Shown: piece by piece, positions 16,466-25,320 of the stretch
Position numbering within the stretch: the stretch's first letter is position 1
How the letters are laid out: every line of letters begins with the position of its first letter
Assembly (NCBI GenBank): GCA_022446795.1
Contig: JAKVBX010000001.1
Coordinates: 208,461 to 272,460, forward strand
Reading direction: 5' to 3'
Length of the DNA: 64,000 nucleotides
Source: Phycisphaerales bacterium
Lineage (GTDB): Bacteria > Planctomycetota > Phycisphaerae > Phycisphaerales > SM1A02
Notes under the pieces: generated by a model
Seen by the model: only the letters and a program-made list of their open reading frames with translations
Database searches by the model: none
Told to the model about the DNA's origin: nothing
Translations under genes and position numbers: made by a program

Positions 16466-16618
16466 CGCTCGGTTGGCCGCCTCCGCGGCCACACTCGCTC
16501 CACCACGGCCGCGCCGAAGTGAATTCGGCGGGCCTGTCCGTTCCCCATCGACACCGCTCGGTTGGCCGCCTCCGCGGCCACACGCGATCCACCATCACTG
16601 AATCAATGTGAATTCGGC
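16466..16618. repeat. 89-base tandem duplication with GC-rich hairpins
   Basis: Between the PagL-like gene and fabF a 29-base element is perfectly repeated at 16466-16494 and 16555-16583. A second element, GTGAATTCGGC, is repeated at 16519-16529 and 16608-16618. Both repeats are 89 bases apart, so they are parts of one duplicated unit whose middle has diverged. Each 29-base copy contains the hairpin GGCCGC-CTCC-GCGGCC, which could act on both convergent transcripts. Confidence 0.85.
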
Positions 16619-16632
16619 TGCGCCGCGTCCGC

Positions 16633-17883
16633 TCAGGGCGCCTTCCCGAACACGATCGACACGTTGTGCCCACCAAAGCCGAACGAGTTGTTCAAGGCGA
16701 AGGAGAGTTCCCGCTCCTGGGCCGTATGGGCAGCAAAGTCCAGGTCGAAGCCCTCGTCGGGGTTGTCCAGGTTGATCGTCGGCGGAATCACGCCATGTCG
16801 GATCGCGTTGATCACGGCCAGCGATTCAATACCACCAGCAGCACCAAGACCGTGACCCGTCATTGACTTCGTGGAAGACATGACCAGGGAATGAGCATGA
16901 TCGCCGAAGAGCCGCTTGACGGCCTGGACCTCGGACGCATCGCCCAACGGTGTCGAGGTTCCATGCGCGTTGATGTAATCGACATCCGTCGCATTGATCT
17001 CCGCATCCGCAATCGCTGCCTGCATGGCACGAACGGCGCCGTCACCATCCTCGGCCGGAGCCGCGATATGGTGCGCATCGCCACTGATGCCGAAGCCGCA
17101 GACCTCGCCGAGAATCGTCGCCCCCCTGGCTTGCGCGTGTTCCAATGACTCCAGGACCATGACCGCACCGCCCTCGGCCAGGACAAATCCATCACGATCT
17201 CGATCAAACGGCCGAGACGCTTTCTCTGGATCGTCATTCCGGAGCGACAGCGCCTTCATGGCCGAGAAGGCGGAGATGCACAGGCTGGATACGGCGGCCT
17301 CAGCCCCACCCGTGACCATCACGTCCGCCATCCCCAGGCGGATCATCTGGCAGCCCATCGCAACGGCATGGGCCCCGGAGGCACACGCCGTTGCGGTCAC
17401 GACATTGATGCCCTTGAGGTTGTAGCGAATGCTCACGTTGCCGGCTGGGGCATTGGCCATCAGCTTCGGTACGCAGAATGGACTGATGCGACGGGGCCCC
17501 TTCGCCATCAGCTTCTTGTGATCTTCCTCGATCGTAATGATGCCGCCGATGCCCGTTCCGATCACCACACCACGGCGAGTGGGGTCACCTGCTTCGAAAT
17601 CGATGCCACAGTCCTCCGTGGCTTCGATGGCGGCGCCCATGCAGATCTGCGAGACGCGATCCATCCGCTTGCACTCGGAGACCGTCAGGTGGTCCTTCGG
17701 GTTCCAGTCCTTCAGTTCGCCAGCGATCCGGGCATCCCACTGGTCATCCTGCTCGAAGGCGGTAACGGGACCGACACCAGAGCGACCGTTGATCAGTCCG
17801 TCCCACAGGGCAGCAGCCGAGTTACCAATGTCGGTCAGCGCCCCGGTTCCGGTCACCACGACTCGGTGCCTGTGGCCAGTCAT
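16633..17883 (-). CDS. fabF: 3-oxoacyl-[acyl-carrier-protein] synthase II
   Basis: A 416-residue condensing enzyme for fatty-acid elongation. TATACASGAHAVAMG holds the active-site Cys167. The two catalytic histidines are in YINAHGTSTPLGDASE and KSMTGHGLGAAGG, and the C-terminus has NNSFGFGGHNVSIVF. The ATG follows GAGGAAG. It is the last gene of the rpmF-plsX-fabHD-fabG-acpP-fabF cluster, 120 bases after acpP. Length and motifs are normal for FabF. Confidence 0.97.
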   Translation of the reverse strand: MTGHRHRVVVTGTGALTDIGNSAAALWDGLINGRSGVGPVTAFEQDDQWDARIAGELKDWNPKDHLTVSECKRMDRVSQICMGAAIEATEDCGIDFEAGDPTRRGVVIGTGIGGIITIEEDHKKLMAKGPRRISPFCVPKLMANAPAGNVSIRYNLKGINVVTATACASGAHAVAMGCQMIRLGMADVMVTGGAEAAVSSLCISAFSAMKALSLRNDDPEKASRPFDRDRDGFVLAEGGAVMVLESLEHAQARGATILGEVCGFGISGDAHHIAAPAEDGDGAVRAMQAAIADAEINATDVDYINAHGTSTPLGDASEVQAVKRLFGDHAHSLVMSSTKSMTGHGLGAAGGIESLAVINAIRHGVIPPTINLDNPDEGFDLDFAAHTAQERELSFALNNSFGFGGHNVSIVFGKAP

Positions 17884-18003
17884 CGTTTGCTTCCTCGTGA
17901 CATGAGATCATGACCGCTGATGGCAGATGCAGCCACAGCCGCAGCCCCACTGAGCGAGCAGGAAATCGACTGGGGAACAGTCAAGAGAACCAGCGAGGCC
18001 TCA

Positions 18004-18249
18004 TCAGGCCTTGGTGGCCTGAACGATGAAGTCAATCGCCTGTCCAACCGTCTGGATCTTCTCGGCCTGGTCATCCGGGATCGAGGTCTCGAATTCATCC
18101 TCGAATTCCATGACGAGTTCGACCGTGTCCAGACTGTCCGCATTGAGGTCATTGGCAAAACTGGTCTCGCGGGTGATCTCGGTCTTATCGACACCCATCT
18201 GCTCCGAGACGATCTCGATGACCTTGGCTTCGATCTCGATGTCCGACAC
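18004..18249 (-). CDS. acpP: acyl carrier protein
   Basis: An acidic 81-residue protein with the phosphopantetheine site [16 protein letters not shown] (Ser39) and the usual four-helix pattern. It carries the growing acyl chain during fatty-acid synthesis. The GTG start at 18249 follows GAGGAGAA. It sits between fabG and fabF, as in many bacteria. Confidence 0.97.
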   Translation of the reverse strand: MSDIEIEAKVIEIVSEQMGVDKTEITRETSFANDLNADSLDTVELVMEFEDEFETSIPDDQAEKIQTVGQAIDFIVQATKA

Positions 18250-18354
18250 GGGAAATTCTCCTCAAGGGGAGGGCCGATGGGCCCTCGCAAGTCGTGTGAT
18301 GTGGGGCAGTGTACCGGCTGCCCCCTCGGGCGTGCAACGCACCGGGACAAGCCG

Positions 18355-19098
18355 TCAACAGACCATTCCGCCGTCCACGGTCAGGACCTGGCCCGTCACG
18401 TACCCGGCATCCTCGGAGGCCAGGTAGGCGACCGCGTGGGCGATCTCCTCGGCCCGGCCCAGCCGCCTCAGGGGCAGCCTCTTGGCGGCCTCCACGAGGA
18501 CCTCCTCGTTCATGGCCTCGGTCATGTCCGTCTCGATGAAGCCCGGTGCGACCACGTTGGCGGTGATTCCCTTCGACCCCAGCTCCTTCGCCAGCGTCTT
18601 GGTCATCCCGATGACGCCCGCCTTGGCCGCGGCGTAGTTGGCCTGGCCGGGATTGCCCACCAGGCCCGTCACCGAGCTGATGTTGATGATCCGCCCCCAG
18701 CGGCCCCGCATCATCGGCCGGGCCACGGTGCGACAGGCGACGAAGGCCGCCGTCAGGTTCACCGCCAGGACGGCATGAAAGTCCTCGTCCGACATGCGGA
18801 GAATCAGGCCATCGCGGTTGATACCGGCGTTATTGACCAGGATGTCGACACGGCCGTGGTCCTCGACCGTCTTCTCGATCAAGGCCTCTACGGCACCGCT
18901 GTCTGACAGGTCACAGACCCGGCTCTCCGCCTTGCCGCCAGCGGAGGTGATCGACTCAACGACGGCGGCCAACTTGGCCTCGTCGCGAGCGACGAGGACG
19001 ACATGACAGCCATCCGCAGCCAACCGCTGCGCAATGGCGCTTCCGATTCCCCGGCTCGCACCGGTGACAACGGCGACGCGACAGTTTTCGTTCCCCAT
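18355..19098 (-). CDS. fabG: 3-oxoacyl-[acyl-carrier-protein] reductase
   Basis: A 247-residue short-chain dehydrogenase. VVTGASRGIGSAIAQRL binds NADPH, NNAGINRDGL follows, and the catalytic triad is Ser141/142 (NISSVTG) with Tyr155 and Lys159 (ANYAAAKAG). The C-terminus, GYVTGQVLTVDGGMVC, is diagnostic for FabG. It reduces 3-oxoacyl-ACP in the elongation cycle. A lipoprotein gene separates it from fabD, which is unusual. Confidence 0.97.
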   Translation of the reverse strand: MGNENCRVAVVTGASRGIGSAIAQRLAADGCHVVLVARDEAKLAAVVESITSAGGKAESRVCDLSDSGAVEALIEKTVEDHGRVDILVNNAGINRDGLILRMSDEDFHAVLAVNLTAAFVACRTVARPMMRGRWGRIINISSVTGLVGNPGQANYAAAKAGVIGMTKTLAKELGSKGITANVVAPGFIETDMTEAMNEEVLVEAAKRLPLRRLGRAEEIAHAVAYLASEDAGYVTGQVLTVDGGMVC

Positions 19099-19154
19099 GG
19101 GGTCCCCGGTTTCTCGTTTTCAATCGTGGAAGGAAGTCGTGGTGTGCTCGTCAA

Positions 19155-19916
19155 TCACCGACCGGCAGGACCGCGACGGCCATCGCCTGGCGCCTTGCGT
19201 CCGCCACCGCCGGATGCCGGACCGACCGAGCCCTGGCCGGCGTTTCCATCTTCCTCGTCTTCCTCTGCCAGGATGTCACCAAGATCATCATCCGGGACAC
19301 CCCAGAGGGCCTCTTCCTCGTTCAGGATCTCCCACCAGGACACGATGTGATCGCCAGTAAGTCGATCGACCATGTTCGGTGGCGTGGCCACGGCCTCGAA
19401 GACCATCATGTCGCCACTGCCACTGAATCGCCACAGCTGCGGCTGGAAGCCGAACCCGACCTCGTAGATCGCCAGAACACAGTTTTCGCCGCGATTCGAT
19501 CGGCCCACGCGGATATCAACCGCATCGATGTCGGACGTGGCCTCGGCCCACTGGCCGTCCTGCACCATCGTCTGGATTTCCATGCGATCGGCGGCACCAA
19601 GCATGTTCGCCACCGTCTGATGATCGCCCCGGACCCAGGCATCGAAGAAGGTCAGCACCCCGCGTCGCTCGTCGGTTGTCGCCGGTGCATTCTCCTCCGC
19701 CATTCGGACGGCGGGATCGATCTGCATCTGGCTCATCAGGTCATCGACGCTGGAGATTGGTGGCGGCGGTGGTGGCGGTGGTGGAGGCGCCTTCTTGGTC
19801 TGCTTCTCCGGTTCCTTCTCGCACCCAGCAAGGGTCGAGACCGCACCGACGGCCAAGCTCATGACCAGCAGGCCGGCCAGGCAGTCAGGAGTGATACGAC
19901 GGATCAGGGACATCAT
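19155..19916 (-). CDS. proline-rich lipoprotein inserted in the fatty-acid operon
   Basis: A 253-residue lipoprotein with lipobox LAGC (Cys32). It has a run of ten prolines about ten residues later, a soluble domain (VLTFFDAWVRGDHQTVANML, then LWRFSGSGDMMVFEAVATPP), and an acidic then Gly/Arg-rich tail (EEDEEDGNAGQG, PASGGGGRKAPGDGRRG). The ATG at 19916 is chosen because GGAGGT precedes it; its first 32 bases overlap the end of fabD. The proline run looks like a rod or a spacer through the periplasm. The function is unknown, and its place inside the fab cluster suggests an envelope role co-regulated with lipid synthesis. Confidence 0.75.
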   Translation of the reverse strand: MMSLIRRITPDCLAGLLVMSLAVGAVSTLAGCEKEPEKQTKKAPPPPPPPPPPISSVDDLMSQMQIDPAVRMAEENAPATTDERRGVLTFFDAWVRGDHQTVANMLGAADRMEIQTMVQDGQWAEATSDIDAVDIRVGRSNRGENCVLAIYEVGFGFQPQLWRFSGSGDMMVFEAVATPPNMVDRLTGDHIVSWWEILNEEEALWGVPDDDLGDILAEEDEEDGNAGQGSVGPASGGGGRKAPGDGRRGPAGR

Positions 19917-20841
19917 GATTCCGGACCTCCGCTTTTCGGTCAATTCTCTTCATCAGGCCTTTCAACACGGTACCGGGCGCCAGCTCGCAGAAGGACGAGT
20001 GTCCCGCCGACAGCATGTCGGTGACGGACTGGGCCCATCGCACCGGATGAGTAATCTGCTCAACAAGAAGCTGCTTGATCGTCGCCACATCATTTCCGTG
20101 CGGACTGGCGGTCACGTTTGACCACACCGTCACGGCAGGTGGTGCCATCTCGATGGCATCAAGAACCTCGGCCATACGATCGGCAGCCGGTTGCATCAGT
20201 GGCGAATGAAACGCGCCAGCGACGGGCAACGCCTTGGCCCGGTAGCCCGCATCGCCAGCAGCCTCCACGGCTGCCTCGCAAGCCGACTTGGACCCGCTCA
20301 ACACGATCTGCCCGTTGGCATTGAAGTTGGCCGTCACGAGAATCTCGCCGCCGGGCAGTCCATCAAGCACGGTCGTACAGAAGGCCATCGCCTCGGCTTC
20401 ATCGGCGCCCATCAAGGCCACCATGCCACCCTGCGACGATTCGGATGCCTCCTGCATCAGTCGACCCCGGGCCGCAACGGTCTCCAGGGCATCACTGAAA
20501 CTCATGACACCAGCAAGATGAAGGGCCGTGTACTCCCCGAGCGAGAGGCCCGCAGCCGCCGTGACATCGGTTTCACCCTGCAACGATGACAACCCACGCC
20601 AACAGGCGACCGAGCAGGCCAGGATGGCCGGCTGGCTCACGTCGGTTCGATTGAGCATCTCGGCAGGCCCCTCGAAGCAGATCTCGCTCAAGGGTCTCGG
20701 CAACTGGCCCGCCAGGAGGCGATCAGCCTCAGCCATGACCGCGGCAGCCTCCGAGGAGGCCTCGCACCACGCCTGGCCCATGCCGACGGCCTGAGCACCC
20801 TGTCCGGGGCAGAGAATCACGTTGTCCGTTTCGCTTGCCAT
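19885..20841 (-). CDS. fabD: malonyl-CoA-[acyl-carrier-protein] transacylase
   Basis: A 318-residue FabD. ILCPGQGAQAVGMGQA is the family start, AAGLSLGEYTALHLAG holds the catalytic Ser100, and LPVAGAFHSPLMQPA holds the catalytic His near residue 207. It loads malonate onto ACP. No strong ribosome site precedes the ATG at 20841; translation may be coupled to fabH, 64 bases upstream. Confidence 0.96.
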   Translation of the reverse strand: MASETDNVILCPGQGAQAVGMGQAWCEASSEAAAVMAEADRLLAGQLPRPLSEICFEGPAEMLNRTDVSQPAILACSVACWRGLSSLQGETDVTAAAGLSLGEYTALHLAGVMSFSDALETVAARGRLMQEASESSQGGMVALMGADEAEAMAFCTTVLDGLPGGEILVTANFNANGQIVLSGSKSACEAAVEAAGDAGYRAKALPVAGAFHSPLMQPAADRMAEVLDAIEMAPPAVTVWSNVTASPHGNDVATIKQLLVEQITHPVRWAQSVTDMLSAGHSSFCELAPGTVLKGLMKRIDRKAEVRNHDVPDPSYHS

Positions 20842-20905
20842 CAGAGCGTCATCATAGACCACGGCGACCTCGCCACGGCCGTTTACGGCCGAATCAAGCC
20901 ACCGA

Positions 20906-21913
20906 TTACAGGTTCCATACGCTGGAAGCCCACGTGAGGCCCCCGCCAAAGGCGACGAAAACAATGGTATCGCCGTCGGAGATGCGTCCAGCCCGCCGAA
21001 TCTCGTCCAGGCAGAGCCCCACCGACCCCCCGGATGTGTTTCCGTAGCGGTCGATGTTGATGTAGACCTTGTCATCGGGGAGACCGAGCTTCTCCTTGGC
21101 TGATTCGATGATCCGGATGTTGGACTGGTGGCAGATGAACTGGGCGATGTCATCCGGGGTCAGGCTCGTCGAAGCCATGGCGTCCTCGATGACCTCCTTG
21201 AACTTCGAAACGGCGAACCGATAGACATCCCGGCCATCCATCCGCAGGTATCCCAGGCGGATGTCGGACTCAGGACTGCCAGCGGGAATGTCCGTCTCCC
21301 GTCGCGGGAGATAGAGCGAATGCCAGCCTGAGCCGTCCGCATTGAGGGTCTGGTAGACGGACCCCTTCGATGGGTCATCATCCCGGACTACGATCGCTGC
21401 TCCCGCGGCGTCGCCGAACAGCACCGACACGGTGCGTTCCTCGAAGTCCACGACCTTGGACATGGCGTCACACCCCACGACGCCGATGGCCCGATGGCGA
21501 CCACATCGAACCAGTGAATCAGCCACGTTCAGTGCGTACACGAATCCCGAGCACGCGGCGACCATGTCAAAGGCGCCTGCCGGCGCCGCGTCCACCGCAG
21601 CTGCCACGCGGCAGGCGTTGGACGGGCATGTCATTTCAGACGTAACGGATGCGCAGATGATGAGATCGAGATCCGATCCCTTCATCCCGGCATCATCAAG
21701 GGCTCGCTGCAACGCATCACGTTGGAGTGAAAACACGGACTCGTCGCTCTCGCTGCAGATGCGGCGCTCGCGAATGCCGGTACGTTGCCTGATCCACTCG
21801 TCAGACGTGTCGAGGATCTTGGAAAGGTCGTCATTGGTCAGGACACGCCCAGGAACAGCAGAACCCGTTCCAACGAGCCGAACGCCACAGGGAAGCGAAC
21901 CACCGGAGGTCAT
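20906..21913 (-). CDS. fabH: 3-oxoacyl-[acyl-carrier-protein] synthase III
   Basis: A 335-residue KAS III that starts fatty-acid synthesis from an acyl-CoA and malonyl-ACP. The active-site Cys121 is in VAACSGFVYALNV, and the His and Asn are in FICHQSNIRIIES and YGNTSGGSVGLCLDE. The start codon overlaps the plsX stop by one base (TGATG). Confidence 0.97.
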   Translation of the reverse strand: MTSGGSLPCGVRLVGTGSAVPGRVLTNDDLSKILDTSDEWIRQRTGIRERRICSESDESVFSLQRDALQRALDDAGMKGSDLDLIICASVTSEMTCPSNACRVAAAVDAAPAGAFDMVAACSGFVYALNVADSLVRCGRHRAIGVVGCDAMSKVVDFEERTVSVLFGDAAGAAIVVRDDDPSKGSVYQTLNADGSGWHSLYLPRRETDIPAGSPESDIRLGYLRMDGRDVYRFAVSKFKEVIEDAMASTSLTPDDIAQFICHQSNIRIIESAKEKLGLPDDKVYINIDRYGNTSGGSVGLCLDEIRRAGRISDGDTIVFVAFGGGLTWASSVWNL

Positions 21914-22929
21914 CAGACCTCCACTTCAACGCTGTCCAGGCAGTCGTGAATGGCCTGGTTCACACCGGAGACCACGTATCGACGAGCACGACGGATTGCA
22001 TTGGCAATGGTCCGCGATTCGCTGGAGCCGTGGCAGATCAGGCAGACTCCATTGACTCCCATCAATGGTGCACCGCCATACTCGTGGTAGTCGTACTCCT
22101 CGTAGAGCCGCTTGAGCACCGGCTTGAACTGCTTGGCCAGTTCGGGGTCATCCTCCTGGGCCAGGGCGGCGATCTTCTTGATGATGCCCCCGGACAGTCC
22201 CTCGGCCAGCTTGAGGGTCACGTTGCCCGTGACACCATCACACACGACGACATCCGCCGCCCCATCGAAGACCGCCCGGCCTTCGACGTAGCCGATGTAG
22301 TTGATCGCGTCGCAGTCCCGCATCAGGTCACGAGCCCGTCGCAGGTCCTCGGTGCCCTTCTGCTCCTCACCGCCCACGTTCATGAGACCGATCCGCGGGG
22401 AGTCGATTCCAAGCATGTGAGAGGCATAGACGGAACCCATCACGCCGTACTGCATCAGGTGATGTGGCTTTGGCTCGATATTGGCCCCGACGTCAATGAA
22501 CGTCACCGGGCCACTGAACGTCGGAATGACCGCCGCGATGCCCGGACGGGCCACGGACGGCAGCCGCCTCATGTGCATCTGGGCCGCCGCCACGAAGGCG
22601 CCGGTATTGCCAGCGGAGATGACGACATCGAGTTGCCCATGCTCGGCCTTGCGGGAAGCCTCCCGGCACAGGACCACCATGGAACTGTCGGACTTGGTCC
22701 GAACCGCCTCAACCGGCGACTCATCCATCGCCACCGTCTCGGTGGTCCCGATGATCTCGATACGCTCATCCGTGCAGTCGTTGGTGGACAGCCAGGCCTC
22801 GATGACGGCCCGATCCCCGAAGAGCACGAGGCGATCGTCCTGGTCCATGTTCGTGAGACCACTCAATACCCCGTCCAGGATCGCCTGGGGGGCGTTGTCT
22901 CCGCCCATGACATCGAGGCCGATGCGCAT
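21913..22929 (-). CDS. plsX: phosphate acyltransferase PlsX
   Basis: A 338-residue PlsX, the enzyme that makes acyl-phosphate from acyl-ACP for phospholipid synthesis. It starts MRIGLDVMGGDNAP, and DVVISAGNTGAFVAAAQ and VVCDGVTGNVTLKLAEG are family hallmarks. It lies three bases after rpmF and overlaps fabH by one base, so the three genes are clearly one unit. Confidence 0.97.
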   Translation of the reverse strand: MRIGLDVMGGDNAPQAILDGVLSGLTNMDQDDRLVLFGDRAVIEAWLSTNDCTDERIEIIGTTETVAMDESPVEAVRTKSDSSMVVLCREASRKAEHGQLDVVISAGNTGAFVAAAQMHMRRLPSVARPGIAAVIPTFSGPVTFIDVGANIEPKPHHLMQYGVMGSVYASHMLGIDSPRIGLMNVGGEEQKGTEDLRRARDLMRDCDAINYIGYVEGRAVFDGAADVVVCDGVTGNVTLKLAEGLSGGIIKKIAALAQEDDPELAKQFKPVLKRLYEEYDYHEYGGAPLMGVNGVCLICHGSSESRTIANAIRRARRYVVSGVNQAIHDCLDSVEVEV

Positions 22930-22932
22930 GTA

Positions 22933-23115
22933 CTACTCGGTTCCGGTTGTGATCGTCAGGCCGGGTCGGACGTAGCCACACTGGCGACACGCCGCGTGCG
23001 GATGCCGTGGGCTACCGCAGTTGGGGCAGGTCACGAGGTGCTCACGCGTCATCGCGTGATGCGATCGGCGCTTCCGCTTGCGACTTGGCGATGTTCGAAA
23101 TGCTGGAACTGCCAT
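22933..23115 (-). CDS. rpmF: 50S ribosomal protein L32
   Basis: A 60-residue protein with MAVPAFRTSPSRKRKRRSHH, the conserved L32 N-terminus, and a zinc ribbon in which CPNC and CRQC are separated by PxHAA residues. It is the first gene of the fatty-acid operon, the same rpmF-plsX order as in many bacteria. A good promoter lies about 100 bases upstream. Confidence 0.96.
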   Translation of the reverse strand: MAVPAFRTSPSRKRKRRSHHAMTREHLVTCPNCGSPRHPHAACRQCGYVRPGLTITTGTE

Positions 23116-23214
23116 CTCACGACCCTTCGAATCCGTAGCGTGTTCAACACAGGTGGCCCCATGGGCCTCTCAAGGCGTTTCCCGGGACTTCCAGGCCACG
23201 CCAAGAAGGGGGCC

Positions 23215-23243
23215 ACTGTACGTGGAAGCCGCCCAAGTGTCAA
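23215..23243 (-). promoter_or_regulatory. sigma-70 promoter of the rpmF-plsX-fab operon
   Basis: On the minus strand a consensus TTGACA (23238-23243) is followed after exactly 17 bases by TACAGT (23215-23220). Transcription would start about at 23208 and leave a leader of roughly 90 bases before rpmF. I see no FapR- or FabR-like palindrome in the leader. Confidence 0.75.
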
Positions 23244-23313
23244 CGGAAAGTAATGCTGGCCACCCGCTTGGAAGGCCTTCCTGCCCCTGGAAAGCGGCAT
23301 CCTGCCGACCCGG

Positions 23314-24444
23314 TCAGTCCAGGACGTGCAGCCAGTCCCGGAAGAGGAAACCGAATCGCTCGGTCAGCAGCGTGATACGCCCCATAACCGTGAAGGCGAA
23401 GGCACTGCCGAAGGCCACCATGAGGAAGTAGATCCCCAACCGCGCCGTCTTGCCCACTACGCCCTTGTGCTCGACCGAGAAGAAGAAGTAGGTCAGGCAG
23501 GACAGGACGCCGATCAGAACGACCCAGGCCCCCACCGACGACCAGACATCCCAGCCACCCTCGGGGAACTCGAACCAGAGGTTCGAGATGGTGTGCTGAA
23601 TCTGCACGATGAAGTCCGACTCCAGGAAGCCAAGCATCCGGAATCCGGCCGTGGCACCAATGATGAAGGCCAGTGGCCACCTGGAGATCCAGCCACCCAT
23701 GGGGGCCAATCGCCACAGCAGCATGATGGAGAGCACCGCCGGGATGAGGTAGACCCAGTCCCACTCGGCATTCACGGTCTCACCGGGAACGGCCCAGTCG
23801 CGTGCCAGGGATGGCAGGAGCGCCACCAGCAGTTTGTCGACGATGCCCGTGTAGAACGAGTACACCATCCAGTAAGCGGCCGAAGCCCCGACGACGACGG
23901 CCTCGGCCGTCTTGTAGAGCGGGTTGTCCCCGACCAGGAAGGACATGATGGCCAGCGTGAAGAGTGCGGCCAGCCAGACCCCGATGGTCCGACCGGAGCT
24001 GACGAAGATGCCGGAGGCCTTGAGCGTGTCGGCCATTGCAGCCTTTTCGTCTGCCGTGGCGTTCTCGTTGGCCCTGAGGATCTTCATCTCCTCGGGCAGC
24101 GGAACGGCCTTGTACTGCTCCCACTCGACCGTCTGGACCGCATCACCATGACCCATGGCCGTGAGTTGCTTGACCATTTCGTCGGCTTCCGGACTACCCG
24201 AAGGGGCCCACCTGCCGATGCCCGAGAGCTTCCCAACAGCTGTCTCGATGGCCTCCTCGCCCATGCCCTGGGCAGCGAGCGTCTTCTCGGCCATGTCCAC
24301 GACAACATCGCTGGACACGCCGACGTATGACATCTTGGTTTCCTTGACCCAGGTCTCACCAGCGCGATTCATCGCGGCAAAGACCAGGCCAACGGCACCG
24401 AGGACGAAGATGATCAGCCACAGGATGGTGTCGTTTTTCTTCAT
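23314..24444 (-). CDS. membrane protein of the GlmL-linked cluster
   Basis: A 376-residue protein of unknown family. It opens with a helix (TILWLIIFVLGAVGLVFAAM), continues with an extracytoplasmic domain to about residue 145, and then has at least six hydrophobic segments (TIGVWLAALFTLAIMSFLV, VVVGASAAYWMVYSFYTGIV, VYLIPAVLSIMLLWRLAPM, WPLAFIIGATAGFRMLGFL, VGAWVVLIGVLSCLTYFFF, IYFLMVAFGSAFAFTVMGRI). The ATG overlaps the stop of the upstream gene (TGATG). It is the last of eight co-oriented genes, which suggests a multi-subunit membrane complex. Confidence 0.8.
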   Translation of the reverse strand: MKKNDTILWLIIFVLGAVGLVFAAMNRAGETWVKETKMSYVGVSSDVVVDMAEKTLAAQGMGEEAIETAVGKLSGIGRWAPSGSPEADEMVKQLTAMGHGDAVQTVEWEQYKAVPLPEEMKILRANENATADEKAAMADTLKASGIFVSSGRTIGVWLAALFTLAIMSFLVGDNPLYKTAEAVVVGASAAYWMVYSFYTGIVDKLLVALLPSLARDWAVPGETVNAEWDWVYLIPAVLSIMLLWRLAPMGGWISRWPLAFIIGATAGFRMLGFLESDFIVQIQHTISNLWFEFPEGGWDVWSSVGAWVVLIGVLSCLTYFFFSVEHKGVVGKTARLGIYFLMVAFGSAFAFTVMGRITLLTERFGFLFRDWLHVLD

Positions 24445-25313
24445 CAGGCCTTCCCTCGTCGTCGGTCGATGAAGTAGATGAGGTTGCCCAGGATGATCAG
24501 GCCGATCATGAGCAGGTGAGCCACGAACTGTGGTCCCATCCGGCTCAGGGCGGCCGTGGTGCTCTGGGCCGCGTTGATGTAGTCCGGCTCCGAAAACCGG
24601 GGATACGCCCGCATCAGCAGGTCCTCGTAGGCCGCCGCACCCTTGATCGCCGCGAGCTGTCCCAGCAAGGGCCAGGGCAGGTAGGGCACCAACTGCGGCG
24701 CCTGGACTCCCGTAACGCCCGCAACGATCGGAATGCGCTCCGGCGTTGCGGCGTACTGGATCCACTGCTTGGTTCCGGGGTCACCGGCCGAGCAGTTGAT
24801 GATCAGCTTCATGTTCTTGATCGTTCGAACGCCCTTCATCATCGGGATCGAGGACAGCGAGGTCTTGTTGTAGTCGGTCCCGAAGAGCGTGAGGAGATCC
24901 TGCACCGTGTTCTTGATCACGGCCTCGGCGCCGGGCTTGTACCCGAAGTTCATGTAGTCGATGCCGTACTCGAGATCCGGGAACTCCGTCTCCAGGATGT
25001 TCATCGCCTCCTGGATCATGGGTTCGCCCAGCGGCCACAGGCACATGAAGTACATGCGGTGCTTCTTCTCGGCACAGTGTCGGGCGAAGGCCATGGCCAT
25101 CGGCATCAGCTCGCCCTGTGAACCCGGGTCGTAGTCGTATGACAACAGGATTCGAGAGCCATCAGGCAGGTTCTCGATCGTTTCGAACACTTTCTCTGCA
25201 CCCGGGTTCTTGCTCTCGGGGAAGGTCGCCTTCAGCAACAACGGCAACGCGACGGCCACTCCCATCAGGAGGAAGACCCATCGTCGATCCAGGTTGCGAA
25301 GGAAATTCATCAT
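24444..25313 (-). CDS. membrane-anchored protein of the GlmL-linked cluster
   Basis: About 289 residues from the ATG at 25313 (an ATG at 25310 is equally possible). One helix lies at each end (WVFLLMGVAVALPLLLKA near the N-terminus and LLMIGLIILGNLIYFI near the C-terminus), with a globular domain of about 210 residues between them. That domain has ILLSYDYDPGSQGELMPMA, GIDYMNFGYKPGAEAVIKN and LIINCSAGDPGTKQWIQYA, which look like a Rossmann-type fold facing the outside. I recall similar proteins only in clusters of this kind and cannot name a function. Confidence 0.75.
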   Translation of the reverse strand: MMNFLRNLDRRWVFLLMGVAVALPLLLKATFPESKNPGAEKVFETIENLPDGSRILLSYDYDPGSQGELMPMAMAFARHCAEKKHRMYFMCLWPLGEPMIQEAMNILETEFPDLEYGIDYMNFGYKPGAEAVIKNTVQDLLTLFGTDYNKTSLSSIPMMKGVRTIKNMKLIINCSAGDPGTKQWIQYAATPERIPIVAGVTGVQAPQLVPYLPWPLLGQLAAIKGAAAYEDLLMRAYPRFSEPDYINAAQSTTAALSRMGPQFVAHLLMIGLIILGNLIYFIDRRRGKA

Positions 25314-25320
25314 GGTGCGA

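Noticed and set aside
16466..16618. Insertion-sequence remnant
   Set aside because: No transposase frame or terminal inverted repeats; only a short tandem duplication.
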